Shown: positions 1 through 11,883 of the stretch, piece after piece
Numbering within the stretch: position 1 is the first letter of the stretch
How the letters are laid out: every line of letters starts with the position of its first letter
NCBI RefSeq assembly: GCF_000004195.4
Contig: NC_030683.2
Coordinates: 48,869,358-48,933,357, forward strand
Length of the DNA stretch: 64,000 nt
Reading direction: 5' to 3'
Origin: Xenopus tropicalis
Lineage: Eukaryota; Chordata; Amphibia; Anura; Pipidae
The notes under the pieces: generated by a model
What the model was told of the DNA's origin: nothing
What the model saw: only the letters and a program-made list of their open reading frames with translations
Databases searched by the model: none
Made by a program: the position numbers and the translations under genes

Positions 1-3000
1 AACATCCACAAGCAGATGTTTATGGATGGTTAAGAGTTTAATAGAGCTGCTACAGAGTGGCTATGAAGATGCAGAGATATCAGACTGCGTATGTGTAAGC
101 AGAATGTCTTCACTGGTAGAAAAGTATAAAAAGCAGCAAAACTGCTTATATTAGCAACAATGTGCATCTTGTTGTCCTTTTGCCAAGTACCAGGTGACAG
201 TACATCTATTAATCACAGTGCAATAGGGTTACTGTTTTACAATTAAAACTATTCTGTCTTTAGAAAAGAAACATTTATAGATTATATATAAAGAAATAAG
301 GCTTTTCCAAGAATGAACAAGTGTTTATTCCTGGAAACTACACTGCATGGTGTGCTGCATGTCAGGATTTGTCTAGTAGCTTGGCTCTAGGAAGGGATTA
401 AGGTAAAAAATGGCAGTATCAGTAGATTATCCTATACTGGTGGGTGTTTGTGTGCATGCAGGTCATGGTTTTCCTAAAATACTTCTACATGTAAAACTTT
501 TGTATCACAGTAATCCAGTGTAAACATCGCTTTGTATTTAGGACATATTTAAAGAGGACATTTTGTGAAAAACAATATTGTTCTAATGAGTTTTGCTAAT
601 CTAAACATAGAAAGAATGTGCTTTAAAAAGTAGTGTCTTGGCTGGTTTATTAAAAATTTCTCCAAAAACCCAACTAGTCCCACCCATCTGTGCTACTTCC
701 TGCTGCCTTCCTTCCCAGGCTGTGCAAGGGCCTGTGGCACTCAGCACACTACACTGTAGGATAGGAACCAATCAGCATTTAGGCTGACTTGATAGGGAAC
801 TGAAGCCTGTCTTTGCATGTGTCACTTCAGGGCTATGGTTGGCTATCCCCCTCCTAATGTCCTAAAAGCTTTTTGAATTCTTTTTAACATTTGCTGTTAT
901 GATCATCTTAGAACTAATGACGTGTCTAGCTGATTATTAGCACTTGGGCACGTATGAAGCCATCACATTTTCAAAAAAACGATTCCTCCCTTACAAGAAA
1001 GCGAAAAGCCTACGGGACACTTGGCAACAAAATGTATTTTTGGATCCTACCAGATGAGCCGGTATTGTTGTCCTGCACCATAGAGCTACCACTAGGTGGG
1101 GGGAGGGGCATACATCCCAATAAATCAAGGTGGAAAGGTAACTAAACCCTAAGCTACCAAAAAAAAAATTAGAGAATTATTCTCATGCCATTTCTAATGA
1201 AACTTTATTTAACAAGACAAAATCTACTTTTAATAATTTGACTTTAGGCTATACCTAAACTCTTACCTTGTCTGAGGTTCGTAAAATGACCCACACTTTT
1301 GGGACCACTGTTCATCCTGTTTAATGGTGATTCCCATTTATTAAAGGCCATCCTCATGGGGAGAGCCAAACAAGAAATACATATAAAAATGCTGAATAGC
1401 TAAATGTTTGAGAAACATATTTACATTTAGTAGCACTGATTTTCCTTTTCCTTTCAATAAATCCTACTCAATTATTTGTTGGTGATAAATAGCAAAAAGT
1501 TGATTTATTTTCTTATGTTGTGTTAGAAACAAAAAAACTCTGCACAATTATACAACATATAGTCTTTCCATTTACGTTATTTTTTTATGTTTTTACTGAC
1601 AGTATTGACTGAGGTAGTTATATATCATCACATACAGTAACAGATAGAGCTGAGCAATGTGACACCACTGTGAAGATGCTAAGCAGGTAACTGTTGGTCT
1701 GGACGATAATGTCCTTGAGAGAGCCCAGAAGCAACTGTGAGAACATCCCTTTAAGGCTACCAGCTAATGGTCCAGATCCCTGAAGTAGAAATGGTTCAGG
1801 GAGTAATATGCTAAGCCTGAGTCCCTATTCAGAACTGTGGGCCCTTCAGTTTAGGCCAGTAATAAATGACTAAACCTCATTCACTGGGTTCCTGTACCCT
1901 TAACTTTCACTAAAAGAGTTGTCCCTCTAGGGTAGAACTCTTTACTAGGTCTTGTTGACACCAGGATCCCCAGACACATCTACCTGGATTAAGAGATGGA
2001 GGCCAAAGAGGAAAAACTACCCCTTTCCAATTACTACAGTATATTACACCAATACCAAAGATATGTCAAGAGGATAACTTAGATACAAAGGCTTTTGCCT
2101 AGCATTTAGGGGAATAGCATCCATAAACATTTACATAAATAGGGATTGTTAATCCTATTTCATTTCTTGCACAAAAAAGGCAAACTGAGATGTTTCATTA
2201 GCTTATATGTTAGTTTTAAAAATAAATATTAATATGAAGCACTTATTGCTCTTTTTTCAAATTCTTATTTCATACTTATTTTTTTGTTTAGAAAGTGCTT
2301 GAACGTGCACACTCATGAATAATACAGGTAAGGCCCCTATACTTCATCCAAACTTGTCAATGAATATTTAATAAGTAGCACAATAATAAAGAATAATTGC
2401 AAGAAGCTGTAGACTGTATCCACTGCTCACTTCTTTAGATGGGGGTTCACTAGTTCATTTATTTTCTTTTGGGAATCTCTTGAATTAATGTGTGATGGCA
2501 ATACTCTGTATTCACATTCAGAATCATCATCTATGGGTGATAAGAAAATCACACCATTATTCTGTTGTCTGCTGTTATTCTGCAAGGCTAAAAGCTATTA
2601 TGTATCTATGCTATAATGACTAAATAGCTGCATTTCCAGTTTAGCTTTCATTTTGTAGAATTACAACCTTCATGACAGTCTTGGAATTGTGCCATGTAGA
2701 TGACATCACCGCTAAGGATATTCAGCATCATATTATAGCGTATATAGAGTTGCATTCTGAACAGAGGCAAACAGTGCCGGTAACAATGTAGCAATCATGT
2801 ACAATGCAGCATTTTGCACATACTGTAGATTTAATAAACAGGTCTTATTAAGATTTGCTATAATTTAAACTCATACTGAAATACAATGCTTTTGTATTCC
2901 GAGTGTGAGTTGGGGGTGGGTTGTTTCTTAAACCCTTACAGTGGTATGCCTTAAGCATGGGACACATCTCCTGATTTAGAAGATAACCAACTGATCAGAT

Positions 3001-3416
3001 GCTGAAAGGGGTTATCACTTGGCTCTATTTGTCATTTTTCTTTTTAGCTGCTATAGTTTGTCACACTAGACTGGCCAAAATTCATGTTCAGGATCCCATA
3101 TAGAAACCACACAATATGGTAAAATAATTTCCAATAGCAAGAAAATATTAGCAATACAAAAAACAGCAAAACTCACATTTAAGTCTGCCAAATATCCCCC
3201 ATGAAGCTTGGCTAACAACACTCAGTTCATAGACTTCATTGACACAAGTTTTTATATCAAGCCATTGTGAGAAGCAACACCATCAAGGCTAATGTTTACA
3301 TGAATAATTGGTTTGCTATAAATGATGTTGCAGCTGTGAATGAGCTTTTTGAATGGAACAATTAAACCATGAGAAAATAAGATTGCTCTTGTTTCCAGAT
3401 TTAAATATAATAGAGA
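1..3416. other. intronic sequence, nothing recognised
   Basis: AT-rich, with no coding signal and no repeat family I can name. Small ORFs here have no recognisable similarity and lie in unremarkable intronic DNA. Confidence 0.6.
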
Positions 3417-3713
3417 TATAGGATCAAGAATGCTTGATGATTTCCTGATAAGGAATCTTTCCATAATTTGGGTCACTATACCTCTATTCTGCTAAAAAAC
3501 GATTTAAACATTAAATAAACCAAACAGAATTGTTTTGCCTCAAATATGGATTCATGCAGCTTTGTAACATGTCCTGTTTGACTATTACAGAGAAAAAAGG
3601 AATCGTTTTTTAAATTAGAGTCATTTTATTATAATGGTGTCTATAGGAGATGGCCTTCCCATAATTTGGAGCTTTCTGGAAAATGGGTTTCCAGATAAGG
3701 GATCCCATACCAG
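3417..3713 (-). mobile_element. mariner-like MITE (CAGGTATGGGATCC family), old copy
   Basis: Reverse orientation, ending GGGTTTCCAGATAAGGGATC and CCATACCAG. It contains the family's internal GGAGATGGCCTTCCCATAAT block and the poly-T/TTATTATA-like centre. The termini are worn. Confidence 0.75.
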
Positions 3714-4524
3714 CATAAAATTAAATATACTATCACTATACTATTCACCCATCCATCCATGTCATAAAAGTTACAAAAGTACAAAACAGAGACATAGGCA
3801 CACAAACACAAAGGCACACAAATGAATAAGCACGGAGTATGATACATATATGGCGTGGTGTAAAGTTAAAGAAGGCATCTTATTTCACATACATAAATGA
3901 GGTCCTCATCTGACTTGCTATGCCTTAATCTCTTAATGTACTTTTTTCTGCCTTTATCACTGCTCTATATCTTGGCTTCGCATGCCCAAGTAACAGCACC
4001 CATCAAAGTAAGATTAGCTCAAACCCATCATTTAGCCATTTGCATTGCTCTACTATGAGGCATATGGCAGGTTTGGAATAATCTGCTTTTTTTTTTTTTT
4101 TTACAGGAAGACCTGTGATTTGTTTCTATGAATGAAGGTGATATACCAATTTAAAACAATTTACAATAAAAGCGAAACCAATTACACAGTGCATAGTACT
4201 GAAACACCATCATTTTGGTGCAATGACGGCCTGCAGTAAGGACACTGCTGCACTTTCAAATGTCATCCACAATTCATATACATCATAAATCTTATGGCTT
4301 ATCAGCAATATGAGAGAATTGCCAGAGTGGCAGAAAATGAAAGGAAAAAGGAAGAGATATCTTATTTACACCTGGAAAAAATGTAAGTATTTATTTTCAT
4401 TCTACCCTTACTCATTACATAGATTGTTCATTGCCTTTTCTGTTTATGAGTTTATTTGTAAATGAAATGAATGTTTAATTTGTCTTGTTTGTAAAGATTA
4501 ACAGTCTGGTAAAGACAAAACAAC
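3714..4524. other. intronic sequence with a poly-T tract
   Basis: No gene or classified repeat. An uninterrupted T run lies at about 4088-4102. Confidence 0.5.
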
Positions 4525-4676
4525 ATGGTTTATTACTTGCCTATGAGTAAGTGCGTTCGCGCACGAAACATGTCAGGCGTCTAGTTTTTAGATGGAACAA
4601 TAAAGACCTGGTTTTAGCAGCATGTCGTGTCCGGAGATGTTTGGAGCTCAACTGTATATGATATGGTTTATTACTT
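4525..4676 (+). mobile_element. 124-bp retroposed insertion with 14-bp target duplication
   Basis: ATGGTTTATTACTT occurs exactly at 4525-4538 and 4663-4676, flanking 124 bp. The insert opens with GCCTATGAGTAA, followed by a perfect hairpin (GTGCG TTCG CGCAC, 4551-4564), then GAAAC (4565-4569) and later AACAATAAAGACC. A 14-bp duplication is typical of target-primed retroposition. The motif resembles the CTGATGAAG-stem-GAAAC arrangement of a hammerhead core, but the first segment is altered. Confidence 0.6.
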
Positions 4677-5437
4677 TGACTTGTGTTGGCCTATTAAATT
4701 TAGCACAGCATTTGGATGCTCTGGGTGAGGTGGATGTGTGTGAGAGAGGAGACCCTGTGACATAAAAACTGGTACCCTGGGGTGGCTCCAAGGGACAATA
4801 CCTTTGAAACCAGAAATTGATTTATGGCGGCAATGGCAATGCTAAAAGATGATGCCCAAAGAGATTAATAAACACGTCCAAAATGTGACCCTTCAACTGT
4901 TATTGAACTTCATTTTTCTAAAGCTTGATGCCCCTTAATGAAATTCATAAACAATCCTGCTAAGTCTGCTAAATCACAGTTTAAACTGGCAAATGCTCCA
5001 ACTACTAACACACAGAGAAATAGTATTAACATCCACAAACAGCAGGGGAGCTCAAATAGTGATGACAGAAAGAGACATCAAGAAGACATAAAGATAGAAC
5101 AGCCTATTTATTGCAACTTAACAGAGCCAAAAACTGACACATTTTCAGAAATTTCAAATTAATGAAGAAAACTTTCATCTGACGTGTCAAACTGACTGCA
5201 AGAACCTAACTAAAATTGCCTGAATGTGTGGAGTGTTAATGAGACCTATCAAGATGATATACAATCTTTATGCAAAAAAATAATAGTCAAAATAATGTAA
5301 GTATAACAATACTAACAGGCACCCGAAGAGATACATCACAAAATGTCTGCACTGGCAGGAAGGTCTCTGATGAAAGACTACCATATCTATAGCATCCATG
5401 ACCACGTGGAAATTTTTTTTTCACTTTTTATAAGATT
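4677..5437. other. intronic sequence, nothing recognised
   Basis: AT-rich, no coding signal or classified repeat seen. Confidence 0.5.
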
Positions 5438-5440
5438 GTA

Positions 5441-5770
5441 CAGGTATATGGGATCCCTTATCTGGAAACCCGTTATTCAGAAAGCTCAGAATTATGGAAA
5501 GCCCATCTCCCATAGACTCCATTTTAATCAAATAATTAAAAATTTTAAAACTGATTTCCTTTTTCTCTGTAATAATAAAACAGAACCTTGTAATTGATCC
5601 AAACTAAGATATAATTAATCCTTATTGGATGCAAAACAATCCTATTGGGTTTAATCAATGTTTTATTGATTTTTTAATAGACTTAACGTATGGAGATCCA
5701 AATTACGTAAAAACCCCTTATCCGGAATACCCTTGGTCCCGAGTATTCTGGATAATGGGTCCTATACCTG
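5441..5770 (+). mobile_element. mariner-like MITE, near full length
   Basis: 330 bp with TA on both sides: GTA|CAGGTATATGGGATCCC on the left and CCTATACCTG|TAC on the right. Subterminal blocks read TTATCTGGAAACCCGTTATT and CCCGAGTATTCTGGATAATG. A good reference copy for the family in this window. Confidence 0.85.
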
Positions 5771-5988
5771 TACTTGATTTCTGCTTAAAACGTGTTTTAT
5801 CAATTGCACTATTGTTACCTACATTTAATTTGCAATAAGGTTGTAGAATTACATAGTGATTGCAAAACATTGGTAAATTTGTTCATTGTATGTGTGAGTG
5901 ATCCTCTGCTAGGTAAGACTTATTTGGCACATAACACCAGCTGGTTAAATTATACTTTTACTCCTTTCTGAATCAGTTGATGTTTTAG

Positions 5989-6146
5989 AGGTAGATTTAC
6001 ATTATCAAAATGTGAGATTAGAGCTCACCGCAGAAAAATTCACCCACTTTCTAATTATTCCTATGGATTCCTATGGGATTTTTAGAAGCAAATATCAAAT
6101 TTATCTGTGGTGAGCTCTAATCTCACATTTTAATAAGTCTGCCCCA
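5989..6146. mobile_element. palindromic MITE (GGGGCAGAnTT...AAAATGTGAG family)
   Basis: Inverted arms of about 40 bp: TCAAAATGTGAGATTAGAGC pairs with GCTCTAATCTCACATTTTAA. Ends in TCTGCCCC. Related to 47670-47880. Confidence 0.7.
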
Positions 6147-6873
6147 TAGTGTTATTATTTTCATTTTGTCTTCCTGTTATACTTTTATAGCTTTTTCTTT
6201 GTGTTGTGACAAGGCACTCCCTATGTTCTCAAGATGCCTTTAACCCAGCACCCTCATGTTATGCATTGACCTTTGCTCAACCTGCCACAGTTAACTACTA
6301 CAGGCACTAAATTTGACAATGACATGTGCATTTACAGATAAGCAGTGACTCCTGAGGGCCAAATGGGAAGAAGTAGTCTGATTTTAAAAAATCAACCTAA
6401 GCTGTACATATTGCAGTCAGCCTCCCCGGCAGCATCCCTGTTCTGTTGCCTACAATGAGTTCTAGAATTTGAATGACTGAAGGGTGTGCTAAGAAAATCC
6501 CCTTGTATACCTTATAGCCATTTGGCTTTTGTAATGTCAACATAATAATCATGTGTTTCAATCTTTGCTAAGGTGGCCATGCACATAGCAGTATTGGCAG
6601 AATTTCTGGCTAAATTGCTGATGTGGGGAAACCTTTCAGAAGACAGTTCTGACTGGCATTCTATATACAGGTCTGTCAAAACAAAGAAATCTAGCCTGCC
6701 AGTGCTTTATTTTAGCAGTAGATCACTGGCCAATCCTGAAGTAATGGTGTGGTCATGTTACCCCCCCCCCCCCGCCTCTTTTGAAAACCACTACTTTATT
6801 CTCCCAGCTGTACAACTAGTTGAGAGCAAAGGATTTAACCTTTATATGACCAGTATTATAGTCAATTGGAATT
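6147..6873. other. intronic sequence with a poly-C tract
   Basis: No gene recognised. A run of about 13 C lies near 6761-6773. Confidence 0.5.
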
Positions 6874-7041
6874 GGATTTACCAACACTGGGCAAATTTGC
6901 CTGTGGGCAGTAACCCATAGCAACCAATCAGACTGGCATTCTTTGGCCAGCTGCAGGTAGAACAATGAATGCAACAATTTGAGTAGTTTCTATGGGTTAC
7001 TGTCACAGGGCAAATTTGCCCAGTGTTGATAAATGACCCCC
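6874..7041. mobile_element. palindromic MITE (CACTGGGCAAATTTGCC family)
   Basis: Left arm CCAACACTGGGCAAATTTGC pairs with right arm GGCAAATTTGCCCAGTGTTG, and GGGCAGTAACCCATAG pairs with CTATGGGTTACTG. The right end is AAATGACCCCC. Related to 48742-48895. Confidence 0.75.
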
Positions 7042-7289
7042 AATGACTTTGAAGTCCATTTTTAGAGGGACATTGCTTTACCAGTGATAACAAAGACATT
7101 TTTTTAGATTTGTTTGAGTAGACACTACCCATGTAAGAGTATTTTAATACACAAAATTTCCTTTGACAAAAATCTCTGTGTAGTTCTGATATATATACCA
7201 TATTGCCAAAATACTACAAAGCTATTAGAGATTATTACAGGAATATTCACAATTAAAAATATATATATATATTCTCACAAGCATTAAAA

Positions 7290-7690
7290 AACCTATTCCT
7301 CCCAGAGACTGTGATCTGTAGCCTTTAATTTAGTTTCAGTCATGGCAGTTTTAAAATGTATCCGTCTCGATTGATCATATTTTATTTGCATAAGCCTGTG
7401 GGTAATCAACTTAAAATATTCATTATTCATTTTCACTTTTATTTTTTAATTATGTGAAGTGCTAAGCTGAACTTGAATAGGTTATCATGTCTAAAACTGA
7501 CTAGTGACTTGTGACAAGCAGCTGATGTAATGTAAATGAACTGCTCTAATACAATCAGGTATAACAGACAAGTAATTTAATATCTGTTACATCTGTGTTA
7601 TCATCTGCACACTTAACTCGGCAGGATTAGCTCATCAGATTGTTCAATCATTTCTACAGTATTTTTCATTTTTCATTCTTGAATGGTAGT
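7290..7690. promoter_or_regulatory. candidate conserved noncoding element
   Basis: Repeat-free AT-rich stretch with homeodomain/POU/bHLH-type words: TTTATTTGCATAA (octamer), TTTTTAATTATG, CAGCTG. It has the composition of deeply conserved vertebrate enhancers, which are common in introns of neuronal genes. Conservation cannot be tested here. Confidence 0.25.
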
Positions 7691-7977
7691 ATGGATCTCA
7701 GTGATCCCCTAGATTATAGCATGTCTAGGACCATTTTAAAGGGAAGGATTATACTGAGATTAAAGGATAGCTACTGTATTGATAGGCAACTAAACCTGAA
7801 AAAGCTCTAATGTTTTGTAATCTTGGACATCCCTACATCCTTGGTGCCTAAGGTATTACACGTGATCAACATGCTCTGAGAATTAAAAAAACAAGTGGAG
7901 ATTAGGAAGAAAGGCAAAAAATTCAGGAATTAAGGTTTTATCTGTAATTTTTAATCTAATGCTTTGTCAAGGTCTAG

Positions 7978-8405
7978 TTAAAGGAACAGTAACACCAAAA
8001 AATGAAAACTTTATAAAGTAAATGAAATATAATATACTGTTGCCCTGCACTGGTAAAACTGGTGTGTTTGCTACAGAAACACTACTATAGCTTATTTAAA
8101 TACCCTGCTGTGTAGCCACGGGGGCAGCAATTCAAGCTAGAAAAAAGGAGAAAAGGCACAGGTTACATAGCAGATAACAGATAAGTTCTGTATAATACAA
8201 TAGTGTTTAATCTGTTATCTGCTATGTAACCTGTGCCTTTTCTCCTTGGAATGGCTGCCCCCATGGCTACACAGCAGCTTTGTTTATATAAACTATAGTA
8301 GTGTTTCTTAGGCAAACACACCAGTTGTAGCAATGCAGGGCAACAGTACATTATATTGGAATTTCTTTTATACACTTGAATTTTTTAATGTTACTGTTCC
8401 TTTAA
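7978..8405. mobile_element. T2/Kolobok MITE with TTAA ends
   Basis: 428 bp from TTAAAGGAACAGTAACACCA to TAATGTTACTGTTCCTTTAA, the hallmark T2-family termini with TTAA at both borders. Long imperfect inverted arms (GCACAGGTTACATAGCAGAT and its complement). Same subfamily as 18640-19081. Confidence 0.9.
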
Positions 8406-8580
8406 CCTTCCACTAAACAAATTTGAGCTGGTAAATATAGAAAAGTGTTCTTAATTGAAGTTTTAAAGTGATAAATTAAGTAGGGTAAATGGTTATTACC
8501 CTTTCATCTAATGTAGAGAATTATGTTTTAAAATTGCAAACCTGTAGGCTGACGGTATAGACTGACGTTATAGGTTGACA

Positions 8581-8697
8581 GTCCAATAAACTAGTTGAAG
8601 TATTTATGTAGTAGGATTGAGTCTAAAACCACTGGACTTATCTGAGTTCTGAAAATGTTTCACCATCTGAGTGGCTTCTTCAGTTCAAATGAGTGGT
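8581..8697 (-). mobile_element. Penelope-like element, 3' part with hammerhead-like motif
   Basis: On the minus strand CTGAAGAAG (8683-8675), an imperfect hairpin (CCACTCAGATGGTG) and AAAC (to 8657) lie downstream of the GIY-YIG remnant at 9004-9273. I take both as parts of one degraded Penelope-like element, with a mariner-like MITE lying between them. Confidence 0.5.
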
Positions 8698-8730
8698 AGG
8701 AAATTCTCTGGCATTTAAAGCCTTGAGGGT

Positions 8731-8900
8731 AGCACTGGTATCCAGAAACCCCGTTATCCAGAAAATTCCGAATTACGGAAAGGCCATCTCCCATAGACTC
8801 CACTATAAGAATATAATTCTAATTTTAAAAAATGATTTTCTTTTTCTCTGTAGTAATAAAACAGTACCTTGTACTTGATCCCAACTAAGATATAATGAGT
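8731..8900 (+). mobile_element. mariner-like MITE, 3'-truncated
   Basis: Starts ATCCAGAAACCCCGTTATCC, continues through GAATTACGGAAAGGCCATCT and TACTTGATCCCAACTAAGAT, then stops; the right half is missing. It interrupts the Penelope-like remnant. Confidence 0.75.
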
Positions 8901-9003
8901 CACAATGGTACCATGATTCTCATTTAGGCAGGTGTTAATCTTTCAAAGTACATGATTGCAAATGTGAATTGTTGTACAACTGCTGGAGTAAGGATGTCAA
9001 AGT

Positions 9004-9273
9004 GGCATAGTATGTTGCCGACAAGCAGTCTGTCACGGATGGTTTTTCTAGTCTGGCATAAATGGCCTCTTTCTAACCTACCTTCTTGGTCCCAAATAAG
9101 CATGTTACTGTCTTCAAAGAAGCATCCCTTTTCCTTAAGATGTAGATAAACTGCTGAGTCTTGTTCTGAGAAATAACCCTTTTATGTTGGGCCATTTGCT
9201 TACAGAGAGGTTGTTTTGTCTCCCCAATGTATAAGTCTTAGTACTCTTCACTACACTGGACAACATAGACCAT
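9004..9273 (-). pseudogene. GIY-YIG endonuclease remnant of a Penelope-like retroelement
   Basis: Minus-strand reading gives VYVVQCSEEY, a stop, then DLYIGETKQPLCKQMAQHKR, later KKGCFFEDSNMLIWDQE and TRKTIRDRLLVGN. This matches the GIY-YIG domain at the C-terminus of vertebrate Penelope-like elements (VY...YIG pair, then a conserved Arg and His region). It is inactive: there is an in-frame TAA between the VY and YIG motifs, and the usual Arg of the KRM-type position reads Gln. No reverse transcriptase part is recognised upstream (higher coordinates), so the copy is truncated. Family knowledge: in these elements the endonuclease nicks the target for primed reverse transcription. Confidence 0.78.
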
Positions 9274-9479
9274 ATACTTTCATATGCTTTCATGTTGGGT
9301 ACTGTATATCATGACCTGGATGAATTAGAAACTCCACTGTGCTACTTACTTTCCTGTTAAAAGGTGCCCATGCTTTCTCAGCGGGTAACGGTGGTGGCTG
9401 AGGGCAACTGGTTTACAGGCAGGTGGAAGGGCCCAACAGGGTTGGGGTCAACTGAGATTTTTTATATAACAATAATTAT

Positions 9480-9703
9480 AGCAATAAGAATGATTATAAA
9501 AATGATTTCCTTTATCTCTGTAATAATAAAACAGTACCCTGTACTTGATCCAAACTAAGATATAATTAATCCTTATTGGAAGCAAAACAATCCTATTTTA
9601 ATTAATGTTTAAATAATCTTTTAGTTTAGATCCAAATATGGACAGATCCCTTATCCGGAAAACCCCAGGTCCCGAGTATTCTGGATAATGTGCCCCATAC
9701 CTG
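9480..9703 (+). mobile_element. mariner-like MITE, 5'-truncated
   Basis: Keeps the right half: TACTTGATCCAAACTAAGAT, CCCTTATCCGGAAAACCCCA and the end CCCCATACCTG|TA. The left terminus is missing. Confidence 0.78.
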
Positions 9704-11430
9704 TATTATTAAACAATATTTTTTTAAAATAAAGTATACTAACAATTCCAATTACAGCCTGTTTAACACTTGAACTGAGCAGTACTGAGCACTAGAATTA
9801 ATATGTAAAGATCTTAATAAACATAAAAATGCAATATACTGAACTCCAGCTGTTATCTGTAGAATAAAAAAATCCCCAAAGCATTATAGCAAGTAACAAT
9901 GTTATTGAAATATCAATGTATAGCTTGCATAAAACATGCTGCAATAAGCCATTTTAGGTTTCATTATTGAATGGAAACAAAGATGCGAGGCAGTTTCTAT
10001 CAGCTAATTATAAGCAACTGGAGTGTGTGTTTTATGGGGAATGTGTTCCTACACATTCTTACAATCCTTTTATTTGCTCTTAAGTAGATAGTAATTTATT
10101 AGAAGTATATGTATATTTACTTTATTTCGCAATGTGGCTTACAATGATAGTTCATGCCTTATATGCATGTACAGTATTTATATAAACAGGGGGCAGCTGT
10201 AGTGCTTCCCATATTTATGGCAGCAAACTATAGTGCTATTGTATTTTTTCCAGTACATGATACTGTTGTATTCATGTCTGCAGAATTGCAATTTTTCACA
10301 CCCAGATAAATGAATATATGCACAGCAAAATAATTTTTTTACATTAATATCCTCATAGTGCCAGTAACACACAATCAATATTTCTACTTGGCTTTTGTCT
10401 TGCAAGCAGGGCCAGTGTCACTGAGCATGTACTAAAAGAGCTTGTCCACATGCGGTGATGCTGCAGGGGGGTGGGTTGAGCATGCACTGAAGCGGCACTG
10501 GATGGCCCCCCAGGTTACCTAGGGCACCCAGCCAGCTTGGCCCAGCTCTGCTAGCCTGCATAATCATCAATGTAAAGAGTACTACATATCACTAACAAAT
10601 AAAGAATTTACCCTGCTATATAAAGAGATGAAAATACATTAGAGTATGCACTCTATATTTAGCAAGCTTATCTCAAGCACATATTAAAAATGCATGCCAT
10701 GGGGTTCGCTATCATTAACTGGCATATTAAATGCATCCACCATATCAGGTACCAGTCAGACCTCAATCCCCTCTTTGCCCAAGCAGTTTGATGTTAAACT
10801 TTAGAAGTAAAAAAAATGCTGATAAGCTCTTAAGTTTAATGAGGTGGATAAATACCCCACAGCTATTCACAGCCTCTAAGACTCTCTAAAGAGCTACCTG
10901 CTCAGTCATATTAGTAACATATTGTATTCTCAAGTGAATACATTAATGCTGAAAACACAAACACAAATCCCCCCCCCCACACACACACATCTTTCTACTC
11001 CACAGTCCAAATCTATGGATGCCTTTTGTCTCTGTATGTTGCTTTGTTATGTTACTGTACATTTTGGCTGGCAGAGAGAACTTTTGCAAATCAGCCTTTG
11101 GCATTATCTCACGTCTGTTTCCTATTGGAATATGTATTCTAAATTTAGTTTAGATGTGTAAAAAGTTTTTTAAATGAATACAAATGACCTAAAAATAAGG
11201 AATAGTACTAATACTAGCATTAGTCTAGTGTTTAATTCACTTTTAAGATAGTTATTCTGAATCAAAAATAAAATCAAAATAACTAAATGCAGAGTCAATA
11301 ATTTGCACAGACTGACAACAGAAGGAATTAAATAATGTATACCTATATGCATTTAGATGTAATATTTCTAACAGGCTGGTGGCTGAATAAATCAACAAGA
11401 AAACAAACAAAACAGGGAGTATCGCCTATA
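9704..11430. other. intronic sequence with C/CA tract
   Basis: No gene recognised. 9950-10070 looks enhancer-like (CAGCTAATTATAAGC and neighbours, no repeat seen). A C run followed by a CA repeat lies at about 10968-10988. Confidence 0.45.
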
Positions 11431-11445
11431 GGGCCAGATTCACTT

Positions 11446-11723
11446 GAGGAGAGAAAACTTTACTCCTAACTAATTCAAAAGCTTTACTCCTAATTAGTTA
11501 AAAAAAATTAGGGATACACCAAATCCAGGATTCAGTTCGGTATTCGGCCAGGATTCGGCTTTTTTCGGCAGGGTTCGGTCAAATCCACGGTCTTGGCTGA
11601 ACCGAATCTGAATCCTAATTAGCCTATAATTAGGATTCGGTTCGGTATTCAGCCAAATCTCTTAACATGGATTGGGGTTCTGTGCATCCCTAGAAAATTT
11701 TAGGAGTAACGTTTTCTCTCCTT
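11446..11723. mobile_element. palindromic element interrupted by a nested hAT-like MITE
   Basis: Outer arms GGAGAGAAAACTTTACTCCT and TAGGAGTAACGTTTTCTCTC are inverted repeats, split by the insert at 11509-11692. Confidence 0.6.
11509..11692. mobile_element. nested hAT-like MITE (TAGGGATGCACC family)
   Basis: Ends TAGGGATACACC and GTGCATCCCTA with internal GATTCGGTTCGGTATTC repeats. Flanking 8-mers AAAAAATT and AGAAAATT agree at 7 of 8 if the border is set one base in, as expected for a hAT. Confidence 0.62.
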
Positions 11724-11883
11724 AAATTAAATCTTAAATGATGATGTAAAAAGAAAACATCTTTTGAATGGAAAGTTTCTCTTAAATGATCTACTTTGGT
11801 ACAAAATGTGATGGACACTACTTCACAATTAAAAGTTTGACTGATATTACATTTCCCTAGTTAAATTTGCATATATTTTATAC

